64,000 nt of DNA from Streptomyces flavidovirens DSM 40150 (lineage in GTDB: Bacteria; Actinomycetota; Actinomycetes; Streptomycetales; Streptomycetaceae), in the NCBI RefSeq assembly GCF_000429085.1, contig NZ_AUBE01000001.1, positions 521,455 to 585,454 of the forward strand, written 5' to 3'. The notes beneath the pieces are model-generated. The model did not search any database. It was not told the origin of the DNA and saw nothing but the letters and a program-made list of their open reading frames with translations. Made by a program: the position numbers and the translations under genes. Position 1 is the stretch's first letter. Each line of letters opens with the position of its first letter. This document shows, piece by piece, positions 48,953 to 57,771 of the stretch.

Positions 48953-49267
48953 CTATCCCAGCACTCCGCCGAACAGCCCACCGTGCGCCATGCCGAGATA
49001 GAAGCCGACCGCGGACGCACCCAGACCGATGATCAGCAACGTCCGCTCGCGCGTCGTCACCGAGATGAACTGGCCGTACGCACCGGTGAGGATCCCCACC
49101 AGCCCCGCCCAGGAGCTGAGCAGATGCAGGTCGTGGAACATCGCCGAAACAAAGGCGACCACGCCCAGCAGCACCGTCACCGCGACCAGCGTGTCCTGGC
49201 GAGGATGAGGCTTGCCGTCGGTCTCGAGGAGAGAAGTCGAGGAGTGTCGTCGCATTGCCTGCGCCAT
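48953..49267 (-). CDS. Small three-helix membrane protein
   Basis: 104 residues from ATG 49267 (AGGAGG). Cytoplasmic basic start, then helices at about 27-45, 50-68 and 75-95. Conserved position upstream of rpsF in Streptomyces as I recall. Function unknown. Confidence 0.8.
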   Translation of the reverse strand: MAQAMRRHSSTSLLETDGKPHPRQDTLVAVTVLLGVVAFVSAMFHDLHLLSSWAGLVGILTGAYGQFISVTTRERTLLIIGLGASAVGFYLGMAHGGLFGGVLG

Positions 49268-49532
49268 GGGGCACCTCCTGCTGGAAGGCGGCGAGCGTGA
49301 TGCCGCACACACCCGATGTGTACAGATTGTGGCCCCTCCCGGCCGGATTTCAACCGGAAGGCGGTGAGCAGGTAGTCTGTACGGTCTGCACGGTGTCTGC
49401 CCACCCAGAAAACGAGCCTCCTCTCTCGAAGAAGGCGGCTTGTCAGTGGCGGCCGATACCGTTGCGTACGCATCACGACCCTCCTGCCACGGAACGACCG
49501 TGGCCGCTGAGTCCAAAGGAGGTGGGTTCCAC

Positions 49533-49823
49533 ATGCGTCACTACGAAGTGATGGTCATCCTCGACCCCGATCTCGAGGAGCGCGCTGTCTCCCCGTTGAT
49601 CGAGAACTTCCTCTCCGTCGTCCGCGAGGGCAACGGAAAGGTCGAGAAGGTCGACACCTGGGGCCGTCGTCGTCTGTCCTACGAGATCAAGAAGAAGCCT
49701 GAGGGCATCTACTCGGTCATCGACCTGCAGGCCGAGCCCGCAGTCGTCAAGGAGCTCGACCGACAGATGAACCTGAACGAGTCGGTCCTCCGGACCAAGG
49801 TCCTCCGCCCCGAAACCCACTGA
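49533..49823 (+). CDS. rpsF: Ribosomal protein bS6
   Basis: 96 residues from ATG 49533 with strong [23 protein letters not shown] start and the [18 protein letters not shown] core. First gene of rpsF-ssb-rpsR-rplI. Confidence 0.98.
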
Positions 49824-49898
49824 GCTCAGTAGCTCAGCGGTAATCGGGTCCGAGTAGCAACAAGCAGCCAGCAGCAATCCCCGCCGAGAGGTTCACCC

Positions 49899-50492
49899 AT
49901 GGCAGGCGAGACCGTCATCACGGTCGTCGGCAATCTCGTCGACGACCCCGAGCTGCGCTTCACCCCGTCCGGTGCGGCGGTCGCGAAGTTCCGTGTCGCG
50001 TCCACTCCCCGCATCTTCGACAAGCAGACCAATGAGTGGAAGGACGGCGAAGGCCTGTTCCTCACCTGCTCGGTCTGGCGTCAGGCGGCGGAGAACGTCG
50101 CAGAGTCGCTTACGCGAGGCATGCGCGTCGTCGTCCAGGGCCGGCTCAAGCAGCGGTCCTACGAAGACCGCGAGGGCGTCAAGCGCACGGTCTACGAGCT
50201 GGACGTCGAAGAAGTCGGCCCCAGCCTCAAGAACGCCACGGCCAAGGTCACCAAGACCACCGGCCGAGGCGGTCAGGGCGGGTACGGCGGCGGCCAGCAA
50301 GGCGGTCAGGGCGGCGGCAACTGGGGCGCAGCCCCCGGCGGCGGCGGCCAGCAGGGCGGCGGCGCTCCCGCCGACGACCCCTGGGCCAGCAGTGCACCGG
50401 CCGGCGGCGGTCAGCAGCAGGGTGGCGGTGGCTGGGGCGGAAGCTCCGGCGGTTCCGCCGGCGGCGGCTACTCGGACGAGCCCCCCTTCTAG
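49899..50492 (+). CDS. ssb: Single-stranded DNA-binding protein
   Basis: 197 residues. OB fold about 1-115 ([26 protein letters not shown]), a Gly/Gln-rich linker and the acidic hook DEPPF that recruits repair proteins. Confidence 0.98.
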   Translation: MAGETVITVVGNLVDDPELRFTPSGAAVAKFRVASTPRIFDKQTNEWKDGEGLFLTCSVWRQAAENVAESLTRGMRVVVQGRLKQRSYEDREGVKRTVYELDVEEVGPSLKNATAKVTKTTGRGGQGGYGGGQQGGQGGGNWGAAPGGGGQQGGGAPADDPWASSAPAGGGQQQGGGGWGGSSGGSAGGGYSDEPPF

Positions 50493-50535
50493 GGCGGGCC
50501 CGTACACCACTTCTTGATCACACAGGAGAAACACC

Positions 50536-50772
50536 ATGGCGAAGCCGCCTGTGCGCAAGCCTAAGAAGAAGGTCTGCGCATTCTGCAAGGACAAGGTCAC
50601 GTACGTGGACTACAAGGACACGAACATGCTGCGGAAGTTCATTTCCGACCGCGGCAAGATCCGTGCCCGCCGCGTGACCGGCAACTGCACGCAGCACCAG
50701 CGTGACGTCGCCACGGCAGTCAAGAACAGCCGTGAGATGGCGCTGCTGCCCTACACGTCCACCGCGCGATAA
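50536..50772 (+). CDS. rpsR: Ribosomal protein bS18 (cysteine-containing form)
   Basis: 78 residues. Contains VCAFCKDK (CxxC) and GNCTQH, i.e. the zinc-binding C+ form; Streptomyces often carries a zinc-free paralogue elsewhere. Confidence 0.97.
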   Translation: MAKPPVRKPKKKVCAFCKDKVTYVDYKDTNMLRKFISDRGKIRARRVTGNCTQHQRDVATAVKNSREMALLPYTSTAR

Positions 50773-50790
50773 GGGAAGGGTGACCGAAAA

Positions 50791-51237
50791 ATGAAGATCA
50801 TCCTCACCCACGAGGTCTCTGGCCTCGGCACTGCCGGCGACGTCGTTGACGTCAAGGACGGCTACGCTCGCAACTACCTGGTCCCGCGTGGTTTCGCGAT
50901 CCGCTGGACCAAGGGTGGCGAGAAGGACGTGGCGCAGATCCGCCGCGCCCGCAAGATCCACGAGATCGCGACCATCGAGCAGGCCAACGAGATCAAGGCC
51001 AAGCTCGAAGGCGTGAACGTGCGCCTGGCCGTTCGCTCCGGCGACGCCGGCCGTCTCTTCGGCTCCGTCACCCCGGCCGACGTCGCTTCGGCGATCAAGG
51101 CCGCCGGTGGCCCCGAGGTCGACAAGCGCCGCGTCGAGCTCGGCGCCCCGATCAAGACCCTTGGTTCGCACCAGGTCTCCGTGCGCCTGCACGCCGAGGT
51201 CGCCGCGAAGCTCGGCGTCGAGGTCGTCGCCGCCTAA
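50791..51237 (+). CDS. rplI: Ribosomal protein bL9
   Basis: 148 residues: N-terminal [30 protein letters not shown], connecting helix, and C-terminal domain. Last gene of the operon. Confidence 0.98.
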   Translation: MKIILTHEVSGLGTAGDVVDVKDGYARNYLVPRGFAIRWTKGGEKDVAQIRRARKIHEIATIEQANEIKAKLEGVNVRLAVRSGDAGRLFGSVTPADVASAIKAAGGPEVDKRRVELGAPIKTLGSHQVSVRLHAEVAAKLGVEVVAA

Positions 51238-51261
51238 GCGCTGCGCATCGCAGAGCAGTCA

Positions 51262-51293
51262 GAAGGGCCGCACCCCACGGGGTGCGGCCCTTC
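51262..51293 (+). terminator. Terminator after rplI
   Basis: A 14-bp perfect stem (GAAGGGCCGCACCC) with a 4-nt loop, ending 3 bp before a parS. Confidence 0.88.
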
Positions 51294-51296
51294 GTC

Positions 51297-51310
51297 GTTT
51301 CACGTGAAAC
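51297..51310. promoter_or_regulatory. parS: parS site between rplI and the MATE gene
   Basis: Exact GTTTCACGTGAAAC, next to the rplI terminator. Confidence 0.97.
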
Positions 51311-51325
51311 ACCGGCGCGCCGGCG

Positions 51326-52663
51326 TCAGCGCGTGGCGCCCGTGACGATCCAGCGGCCCGACCGCGCACGCAGCCACAACGTCACCATCCGGACTGCCAT
51401 CATCAGCGTCATCGCCCACCACAGGGCAGTCAGCCCGCCGCCGAGCACCGGTACCAGCAGAGCCACCGGCGTGAAGACCGCCAGTGTCGCCAGCATCGCC
51501 CACGCCAGATACGGGCCGTCACCGGCGCCCATCAGCACACCGTCCAGCACAAAGACGATTCCCGAGACCGGCTGGGAAACGGCCACCACCAGCAGGGCCG
51601 GCAGCAGCGCGTCCCGCACCACCTCGTCGCTCGTGAACAGCGGGATGAACAACGGCCGCGACACCGCCACCATCACACCGAGCACCACCCCGGAGACAAT
51701 GCCCCACTGCACCATCCGCCGGCACGCTTCCTGCGCCCCCTTGGCGTCGCCGGCCCCCAGGTAGCGGCCGATGATCGCCTGGCCCGCGATGGCGATCGCG
51801 TCCAGAGCGAAGGCCAGCAGACTCCACAGGGACAGAAGGATCTGATGGGCCGCGACATCGGCGTCCCCGAGCCGGGCGGCCACCGCGGTCGCGATCATCA
51901 GGACGGCACGCAGCGAGAGCGTACGGACCAGCAGTGGTGCACCGGCCTGTGCGCAGGCCCGTATCCCGGCCGCGTCGGGACGCAAGGAGGCGCCGTGCTT
52001 CCTGGCGCCCCGTACCACCACCGTGAGGTAGGCGGCGGCCATCCCGCACTGGGCGATCACGGTCCCCCACGCGGAACCGGCGATGCCGAGCCCGGCGCCG
52101 TACACCAGGCCGACATTGAGGGCGGCGTTGGCGGTGAATCCGCCGACGGCCACGTACAGCGGTGTCTTCGTGTCCTGGAGTCCGCGCAGGACACCCGTGG
52201 CGGCAAGCACCACGAGCATGGCGGGGATGCCCAGGCTGGAGATGCGCAGATAGGTGATCGCGTACGGAGCCGCTGTGTCGGAGGCGCCGAACAGGTCGAC
52301 GAGCCAGGGGGCGGCTGGCAGGACGACCGCGATCACCGCGGCACCGAGGAGAAGGGCGAGCCAGATGCCGTCCATGCCTTGCCGGATGGCCGCCTGGAGG
52401 TCGCCCGCGCCGACGCGACGGGCGACGGCGGCGGTGGTCGCGTAGGCCAGGAAGACGAAGACGCTCACGGCGGTCATCAGGAGCGCGGCGGCGATACCGA
52501 GACCGGCGAGCTGTGGGGTGCCGAGGTGGCCGATCACCGCGCTGTCGACCATCACGAAAAGGGGCTCGGCGACCAGGGCGCCGAACGCCGGAAGGGCGAG
52601 CGCGATGATCTCGCGGTCGTGCCGGCGCCGACTGTTCTTCGCTGCCGTGGGGGCCTGAGTCAT
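51326..52663 (-). CDS. MATE/DinF-type efflux transporter
   Basis: 445 residues; 12 membrane helices in two halves typical of MATE (DREIIALALPAFGALVAEPLF, then GHLGTPQLAGLGIA). Cation-coupled exporter of unknown substrate. Convergent with rplI and divergent from dnaB. Confidence 0.92.
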   Translation of the reverse strand: MTQAPTAAKNSRRRHDREIIALALPAFGALVAEPLFVMVDSAVIGHLGTPQLAGLGIAAALLMTAVSVFVFLAYATTAAVARRVGAGDLQAAIRQGMDGIWLALLLGAAVIAVVLPAAPWLVDLFGASDTAAPYAITYLRISSLGIPAMLVVLAATGVLRGLQDTKTPLYVAVGGFTANAALNVGLVYGAGLGIAGSAWGTVIAQCGMAAAYLTVVVRGARKHGASLRPDAAGIRACAQAGAPLLVRTLSLRAVLMIATAVAARLGDADVAAHQILLSLWSLLAFALDAIAIAGQAIIGRYLGAGDAKGAQEACRRMVQWGIVSGVVLGVMVAVSRPLFIPLFTSDEVVRDALLPALLVVAVSQPVSGIVFVLDGVLMGAGDGPYLAWAMLATLAVFTPVALLVPVLGGGLTALWWAMTLMMAVRMVTLWLRARSGRWIVTGATR

Positions 52664-52850
52664 AGGGTCAATCTAATCTTCCACAGGTAAGAGATGCAAT
52701 GGCATTGCAGTCCTTACGCACGAGTGCTTACGGGGTTCGGCTGTGCGCTGTTTGTTCTGATCTTGAACCAGGTGGCAAAGTTTTTCTTCCCCACAGCCCG
52801 TGGATGAAGAAACGGCAGGTCAGCGACGTAGGGGCGGGGGCCGTATGAGT

Positions 52851-52939
52851 TTGTCCACAGTGCTGTCCCCCGGTCCGTGCACAGGTTCTGTGGAGTTCTC
52901 CACAGCAACTGGTCTTTCGTCCACACAGCCTGTGGATAA
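52851..52939. promoter_or_regulatory. DnaA-box group upstream of dnaB
   Basis: Perfect TTGTCCACA at 52851 and perfect TTATCCACA (reverse) at 52931-52939; one-mismatch boxes at 52896 and 52917. A perfect 8-bp-arm inverted repeat CTGTGGAG-TT-CTCCACAG spans 52888-52905. The rest of the 458-bp gap (52664-53121) holds no gene. Confidence 0.75.
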
Positions 52940-53121
52940 CAAGATTGGCTGACGGTGCCCGCGGGCCTACCGTGGTGCGGCGCCCGCCTTCCGTTCCGGC
53001 CCCGGAAGCTCGTCGAACTCGATGCGCCGGAACCGGAGTCGGGCGTCTCATTTGTCAGAGCCGTGCCGTAAGAAAGAGTGGCACAGCGAGGTCCGCGCAG
53101 CGGACGGGAGGAGGTGGCCCG

Positions 53122-54597
53122 GTGAGCATTTCCGAGCCATTGGACGACCCCTGGGCCGACAGCGGTCCCGGCGACCGTCTGCCCTCCCGTCGGCGGCGCG
53201 GCGAGGGCCAGGGCCGCGACGAGCAGCATGACCGCGGCGGTGAGACGGGTGGCTGGGAGGGCGGGGCTCCTGCCTTTGAGCGAGTACCCCCTCAGGACCT
53301 CGATGCCGAGCAGTCCGTTCTCGGCGGCATGCTGCTCTCGAAGGACGCCATCGCCGACGTGGTGGAGATCCTCAAGGGCCACGACTTCTACCGCCCTGCC
53401 CACGAGACCGTCTACACGGCGATCCTCGACCTGTACGCCAAGGGGGAGCCGGCCGACCCCATCACCGTGGGCGCCGAGCTGACCAAGCGCGGCGAGATCA
53501 CGAAGGTCGGCGGCGCCTCGTATCTGCACACCTTGGTGCAGACGGTGCCGACGGCGGCCAACGCGGAGTATTACGCCGAGATCGTCCATGAGCGGGCCGT
53601 GCTGCGTCGGCTGGTCGAGGCGGGCACGAAGATCACGCAGATGGGATACGCGGCCGACGGCGATGTCGACGACATCGTGAACGCCGCCCAGGCCGAGATC
53701 TACGCGGTCACCGAGCAGCGCACCAGCGAGGACTATCTGCCGCTCGGCGACATCATGGAGGGCGCGCTCGACGAGATCGAGGCGATCGGTTCTCGCACGG
53801 GTGAGATGACCGGTGTGCCGACCGGTTTCACGGACTTCGACTCGCTGACGAACGGCCTGCACCCCGGCCAGATGATTGTCATCGCGGCTCGTCCTGCCAT
53901 GGGTAAGTCGACGCTGGCGCTGGACTTCGCGCGAGCCTGTTCGATCAAGAACAACCTGCCCAGCGTGATCTTCTCCCTCGAAATGGGGCGCAATGAGATC
54001 GCGATGCGTCTGCTTTCGGCGGAGGCCAGGGTGGCGTTGCACCACATGCGCTCGGGCACGCTGACGGACGAGGACTGGACGCGGCTCGCGCGCCGGATGC
54101 CGGACGTCTCGCAGGCGCCGCTTTACATCGACGATTCGCCGAACCTCTCGATGATGGAGATCCGGGCGAAGTGCCGTCGTCTGAAGCAGCGCAATGACCT
54201 GAAGCTGGTGATCATCGACTATCTGCAGCTGATGCAGTCCGGTGGTTCGAAGCGGGCGGAGAGCCGTCAGCAGGAGGTCTCGGACATGTCCCGAAACCTC
54301 AAGCTGCTGGCGAAGGAGCTCGAACTCCCGGTGATCGCGCTGTCGCAGCTGAACCGTGGTCCCGAGCAGCGTACGGACAAGAAGCCGATGGTCTCCGACC
54401 TGCGTGAATCGGGCTCCATCGAGCAGGACGCGGACATGGTGATCCTGCTGCACCGTGAGGACGCGTACGAGAAGGAGTCGCCGCGAGCGGGCGAGGCGGA
54501 CCTGATGGTGGCCAAGCACCGTAACGGTCCGACGGCGACGATCACGGTGGCGTTCCAGGGGCACTATTCGCGCTTTGTGGACATGGCACAGATCTGA
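53122..54597 (+). CDS. dnaB: Replicative DNA helicase DnaB
   Basis: 491 residues from GTG 53122 (GGAGGAGG). N-terminal domain (PPQDLDAEQSVLGGMLLSKDA), Walker A ARPAMGKSTLAL near 262, Walker B LVIIDYLQLM, and H4 loop region ELNRGPEQR-like LNRGPEQRTDKKP. No intein. Unwinds DNA at the fork. Confidence 0.98.
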   Translation: MSISEPLDDPWADSGPGDRLPSRRRRGEGQGRDEQHDRGGETGGWEGGAPAFERVPPQDLDAEQSVLGGMLLSKDAIADVVEILKGHDFYRPAHETVYTAILDLYAKGEPADPITVGAELTKRGEITKVGGASYLHTLVQTVPTAANAEYYAEIVHERAVLRRLVEAGTKITQMGYAADGDVDDIVNAAQAEIYAVTEQRTSEDYLPLGDIMEGALDEIEAIGSRTGEMTGVPTGFTDFDSLTNGLHPGQMIVIAARPAMGKSTLALDFARACSIKNNLPSVIFSLEMGRNEIAMRLLSAEARVALHHMRSGTLTDEDWTRLARRMPDVSQAPLYIDDSPNLSMMEIRAKCRRLKQRNDLKLVIIDYLQLMQSGGSKRAESRQQEVSDMSRNLKLLAKELELPVIALSQLNRGPEQRTDKKPMVSDLRESGSIEQDADMVILLHREDAYEKESPRAGEADLMVAKHRNGPTATITVAFQGHYSRFVDMAQI

Positions 54598-54666
54598 GGC
54601 TCTGAATGTGGGATCTCAGACGGCGTGGCCGAATCTCACGGCCGTTGGTCAACCCGTGGCCGACTG

Positions 54667-54683
54667 GCCACGGATCTGAGACT
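54667..54683. repeat. 17-bp direct repeat, left copy (partner 55560-55576)
   Basis: GCCACGGATCTGAGACT here and the same with one change (T for C) at 55560. A second, exact 14-bp repeat GAGGAAATGCCACG occurs at 54763 and 55552. The repeats bracket the DHFR-like gene. Confidence 0.7.
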
Positions 54684-54823
54684 CCCCAGCCCACTCTGCT
54701 CGCTCTGAAGCTGACCCGATTCGGGAAACGCGTCGCCGCAGCCGCCCAGACGATCCGGGCTGAGGAAATGCCACGACGGTGAGAGGAAACTCCCATCCAA
54801 GCCGCGAGACAGCGGGAAGCTGC

Positions 54824-55390
54824 TCAGCGCCTCGTCTCGTACCTGGTCAGGACCACGCCGCCGGGAAACGTCCGCGTCTCCACCAGGTTCAGGTTCACCC
54901 AGCTGTCCAGCGCGGTGAAGAACGGCGTGCCGCCGCCCACCAGGACCGGATGGGCGGCGATCACGTACTCGTCGATCAGCCCGGCGCGCATGGCCGCCCC
55001 GGCAAGCGTTGCGCCGCCGATGTTCATTGGGCCGCCGTCCTCGGCCTTGAGCCGGGTGATCTCGGCGATCGCGTCGCCGGTGACCAGGCGGGTGTTCCAG
55101 TCGACCTTGTCGATCGTCGAGGAGAACACCACCTTCGGCGTGTCCCGCCAGTTCCGCGCGAACTCGATCTCCGCCGGGGTGGCGTTGGGCTGCTGGTCGC
55201 CGGTCGGCCAGTAGGAGCTCATCGTCTCCCACAGCTTGCGCCCGTACAGCGACAGGCCACTCGCCTGCTCGTGGTCGAGCCACCACTGGAACAGCTCGTG
55301 GCTCGGCGGTCCGCTCCAGGCGATGTCGTCGCCGGCCGCGGCGATGTAGCCGTCCAGAGTCAGGTTCATGCCGTAGATCAGTTTCCGCAT
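54824..55390 (-). CDS. Dihydrofolate-reductase-fold protein (RibD C-terminal type)
   Basis: 188 residues from ATG 55390. MRKLIYGMNLTLDGYIA start, GRKLWETM, and GGATLAGAAMRAGLIDEY near 140 are typical of the YwjB/YyaP-like RibD-C family. Such proteins bind NADPH; substrate unknown. The gene is bracketed by short direct repeats. Confidence 0.88.
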   Translation of the reverse strand: MRKLIYGMNLTLDGYIAAAGDDIAWSGPPSHELFQWWLDHEQASGLSLYGRKLWETMSSYWPTGDQQPNATPAEIEFARNWRDTPKVVFSSTIDKVDWNTRLVTGDAIAEITRLKAEDGGPMNIGGATLAGAAMRAGLIDEYVIAAHPVLVGGGTPFFTALDSWVNLNLVETRTFPGGVVLTRYETRR

Positions 55391-55716
55391 GGCCCAGCCT
55401 TCCGTCCGTGGGTGTCCGGCGTATAGACCAGCGCGGCTCGGGAAACTCATCGGTGCGCGATCTGGGCTCGCCGGTAGTCCCCGTGCTCGGGGCTCAGCGT
55501 GGTGCACTCGGCCGACACGGGCAAGCCGGCTGATCTCGACCTCGCCCTCGCGAGGAAATGCCACGGATTTGAGACTGATCACGGGTGACAAGGCCGTGAG
55601 ACAGCCAAGAACGCCCAGGTCACGCAAGATCGACATGTCACGAGCGGCGAGACCCTACATCTGCAAAGAGGCGCCCTAAGGTCTCGGCGAACAGCACGCG
55701 CCACTACGGTGGACCG
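55391..55716. other. 326-bp gap with repeat but no gene
   Basis: Contains the right copies of the two direct repeats (55552-55576). Frames across it lack coding character. No terminator or operator seen. Confidence 0.5.
55560..55576. repeat. 17-bp direct repeat, right copy
   Basis: Matches 54667-54683 at 16 of 17 positions. Confidence 0.7.
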
Positions 55717-56154
55717 ATGGCATCGATCAAGCAGTTCCAAGTCACCTTCGACTGCGCAAGACCTGAGCGCGTCGCTCGTTTTTGGTCCGAGGTGTTGGGG
55801 TACGTCGTACCGCCGCCGCCGGAGGGGTTTACTACCTGGGACGATTTCGATCGCTCGCTGTCGCCTGAGCAGCAGGGGCCGGCGTTCGCATCGTGCGCTG
55901 ATCCCTCGGGTGTGGGCCCGCGACTGTTCTTTCAGCGCGTTCCCGAGGGCAAGGTCGTCAAGAATCGGCTGCATCTTGACGTGCGGGTCGGCGTCGGGCT
56001 TGTGGGTGAAGAGCGCGTGGCCGCACTTGAGGCCGAATGCGCACGACTGGTCGCGCTCGGCGCGCTACGTGTGCGACTGCTGACTGCCGATGAAGAAAAC
56101 GAGTCGTGCCTCGTGATGCAGGACATCGAGGGCAACGAGTTCTGTCTCGACTGA
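55717..56154 (+). CDS. VOC (glyoxalase-like) family protein
   Basis: 145 residues: QFQVTFDCARPERVARFWSEVLGY start and LVMQDIEGNEFCLD end, both typical of the glyoxalase_6 subgroup. Metal-binding positions are plausible (H near 86 in RLHLDV, E near 142). Substrate unknown. Third-position bias is weaker than in the neighbours. Confidence 0.85.
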   Translation: MASIKQFQVTFDCARPERVARFWSEVLGYVVPPPPEGFTTWDDFDRSLSPEQQGPAFASCADPSGVGPRLFFQRVPEGKVVKNRLHLDVRVGVGLVGEERVAALEAECARLVALGALRVRLLTADEENESCLVMQDIEGNEFCLD

Positions 56155-56273
56155 AGGCCGGGCCGCGAACGTGTCGTTGTTCTGTCCCCATGGGTCAAGA
56201 CAAGCGGCAGTGGATGACGCGGAGGCTGAGAAAGAGGTCGACGGGGGTGGGGTGGGGCCGGTAGGTCTTGACC

Positions 56274-57653
56274 ATGATGTCTCCGCTCGAAGAGCTGCTT
56301 CCCAGTACGCAACGCGCCCTCCTGCACCGCATCGCCGCCGCTCAGGCCGAGGGCAGGGCGCCCTCGTTGGTCGCCGCGGTGCAGCGCGACGGGCAGATGG
56401 TGTGGACGGGTTCCCGTACCTGTGTCGATGGGCATGGGCCGGATGCGGATACGCAGTACCGGATCGGTTCGATCACCAAGACGTTCACCGCTGTGCTGGT
56501 GCTGCGGCTGCGTGACGAGGGCCTGCTCGACCTCGGTGATCCGCTGGAGAAGTACCTTCCGGGTACGGGGGTTGCGGGTGAGGTGACTGTTGCGCAACTG
56601 CTCAGTCATACGGCGGGGTTGGCGGCGGAGACGCCGGCGCCGTGGTGGGAGCGGACGCCGGGCACTTCGCGTCCCGAGCTGGCCGATGTGCTGGGTGAGC
56701 AGGCGCGGATGCATCCGGCTGGGCGGGTTCACCACTACTCCAACCCCGGTTACACGTTGCTCGGCCGGCTTGTCGAGGTGGTTCGGGGTGAGTCCTGGGC
56801 GCAGGTGCTGCGGCGGGAGGTTCTTGAGCCGCTGGGCATGCGGCGTACGAGCGCACAGCCCGTGGCTCCGCATGCCGGGGGCTGGGCGGTGCATCCGTGG
56901 GCGGATGTGATGCTGCCGGAACCGGCGGTGGACCTGGGGCTGATGGCTCCGGCCGGTCAGCTCTGGTCGACGACTGCCGACCTCTGCCGTTTCGCCGCGT
57001 TTCTTGCCGCAGGTGATGCGAAGGTGCTGAGCGCCGAGTCCGTACGGGAGATGCGTACGTCGGCTGCTCCTGCGGGACCGGGGGAGGTGGCCGGGGGCTA
57101 CGGGCTGGGGTTGCAGATCGTTGAGAGCGGCGGTCGGACGCTGGTGGGGCACACGGGGTCGCTGCCGGGCTTTGTGGCGGGTCTGTGGGTGAGCGTGGAG
57201 GACGGGGTGGCCGCGGTGGCGCTCGTCAACGCCACGTCGGGGGTGTCCGCTCCGGCGGTTGCGGCCGACCTGATCCGCATCGTTGTTGAGGCTGAGCCGC
57301 GCGTTCCGGAGCCGTGGCGTCCGTTGCCGGAGGTGGACCAGGAGTTGCTGAAGCTGACGGGCCCTTGGTTCTGGGGCACGTCGTCGTACGCCCTCTTCCT
57401 TGCCGCCGACCGGGGCCTGGAGCTTCAGCCGCTGCGGGGCAACGGCCGGGGCTCACGCTTCGCGGCCCGGCCGGACGGCACCTGGACCGGCCTCGACGGT
57501 TATTACTTGGGGGAGACTCTGCGGGTGGTGCGGCGGGAGGACGGTTCGGTGAGCCATCTTGATCTGGGGTCGTTCGTCTTCACGCGGGAGCCGTACGAGC
57601 CGGGGGACGCGGTTCCTGGTGGGGTGGACGAAGGCGGCTGGCGGGGGTTGTGA
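56274..57653 (+). CDS. Serine hydrolase of the beta-lactamase / DD-peptidase family
   Basis: 459 residues from ATG 56274 (a second ATG at 56277). Class C-like motifs: SITK (SxxK) near residue 67, YSN in HHYSNPGY near 157, and HTG in LVGHTGSLPG near 290. No signal peptide is visible, so it may be cytoplasmic esterase-like. A lipocalin-like C-terminal part follows the catalytic domain. Confidence 0.88.
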   Translation: MMSPLEELLPSTQRALLHRIAAAQAEGRAPSLVAAVQRDGQMVWTGSRTCVDGHGPDADTQYRIGSITKTFTAVLVLRLRDEGLLDLGDPLEKYLPGTGVAGEVTVAQLLSHTAGLAAETPAPWWERTPGTSRPELADVLGEQARMHPAGRVHHYSNPGYTLLGRLVEVVRGESWAQVLRREVLEPLGMRRTSAQPVAPHAGGWAVHPWADVMLPEPAVDLGLMAPAGQLWSTTADLCRFAAFLAAGDAKVLSAESVREMRTSAAPAGPGEVAGGYGLGLQIVESGGRTLVGHTGSLPGFVAGLWVSVEDGVAAVALVNATSGVSAPAVAADLIRIVVEAEPRVPEPWRPLPEVDQELLKLTGPWFWGTSSYALFLAADRGLELQPLRGNGRGSRFAARPDGTWTGLDGYYLGETLRVVRREDGSVSHLDLGSFVFTREPYEPGDAVPGGVDEGGWRGL

Positions 57654-57654
57654 T

Positions 57655-57668
57655 GTTTCACGTGGAAC
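57655..57668. promoter_or_regulatory. Degenerate parS
   Basis: GTTTCACGTGGAAC, one base from the consensus, overlapping the end of the hydrolase gene by none and lying 2 bp beyond the stop. Confidence 0.5.
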
Positions 57669-57701
57669 GGGGTGTGCGGGTGGCGCACGGGTAGAGTACG
57701 A

Positions 57702-57744
57702 GCGGGCCCGAAGCCGCAAGTTGTGGTTGCGACTTCGGGCCCGC
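57702..57744. terminator. Hairpin between convergent hydrolase and nuclease genes
   Basis: A perfect 12-bp stem GCGGGCCCGAAG with a 19-nt loop that can pair further. Suits both directions. Confidence 0.8.
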
Positions 57745-57771
57745 TGTGTGGGCTGTTCCGGCAGAGTGCCG

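Noticed and set aside
53122..54597. Possible intein in dnaB
   Set aside because: Length (491 aa) and uninterrupted motifs show none.
54598..54823. Minus-strand frame after dnaB as a possible small gene
   Set aside because: No ribosome site, Arg/Trp-rich shadow composition, interrupted by the direct repeats.
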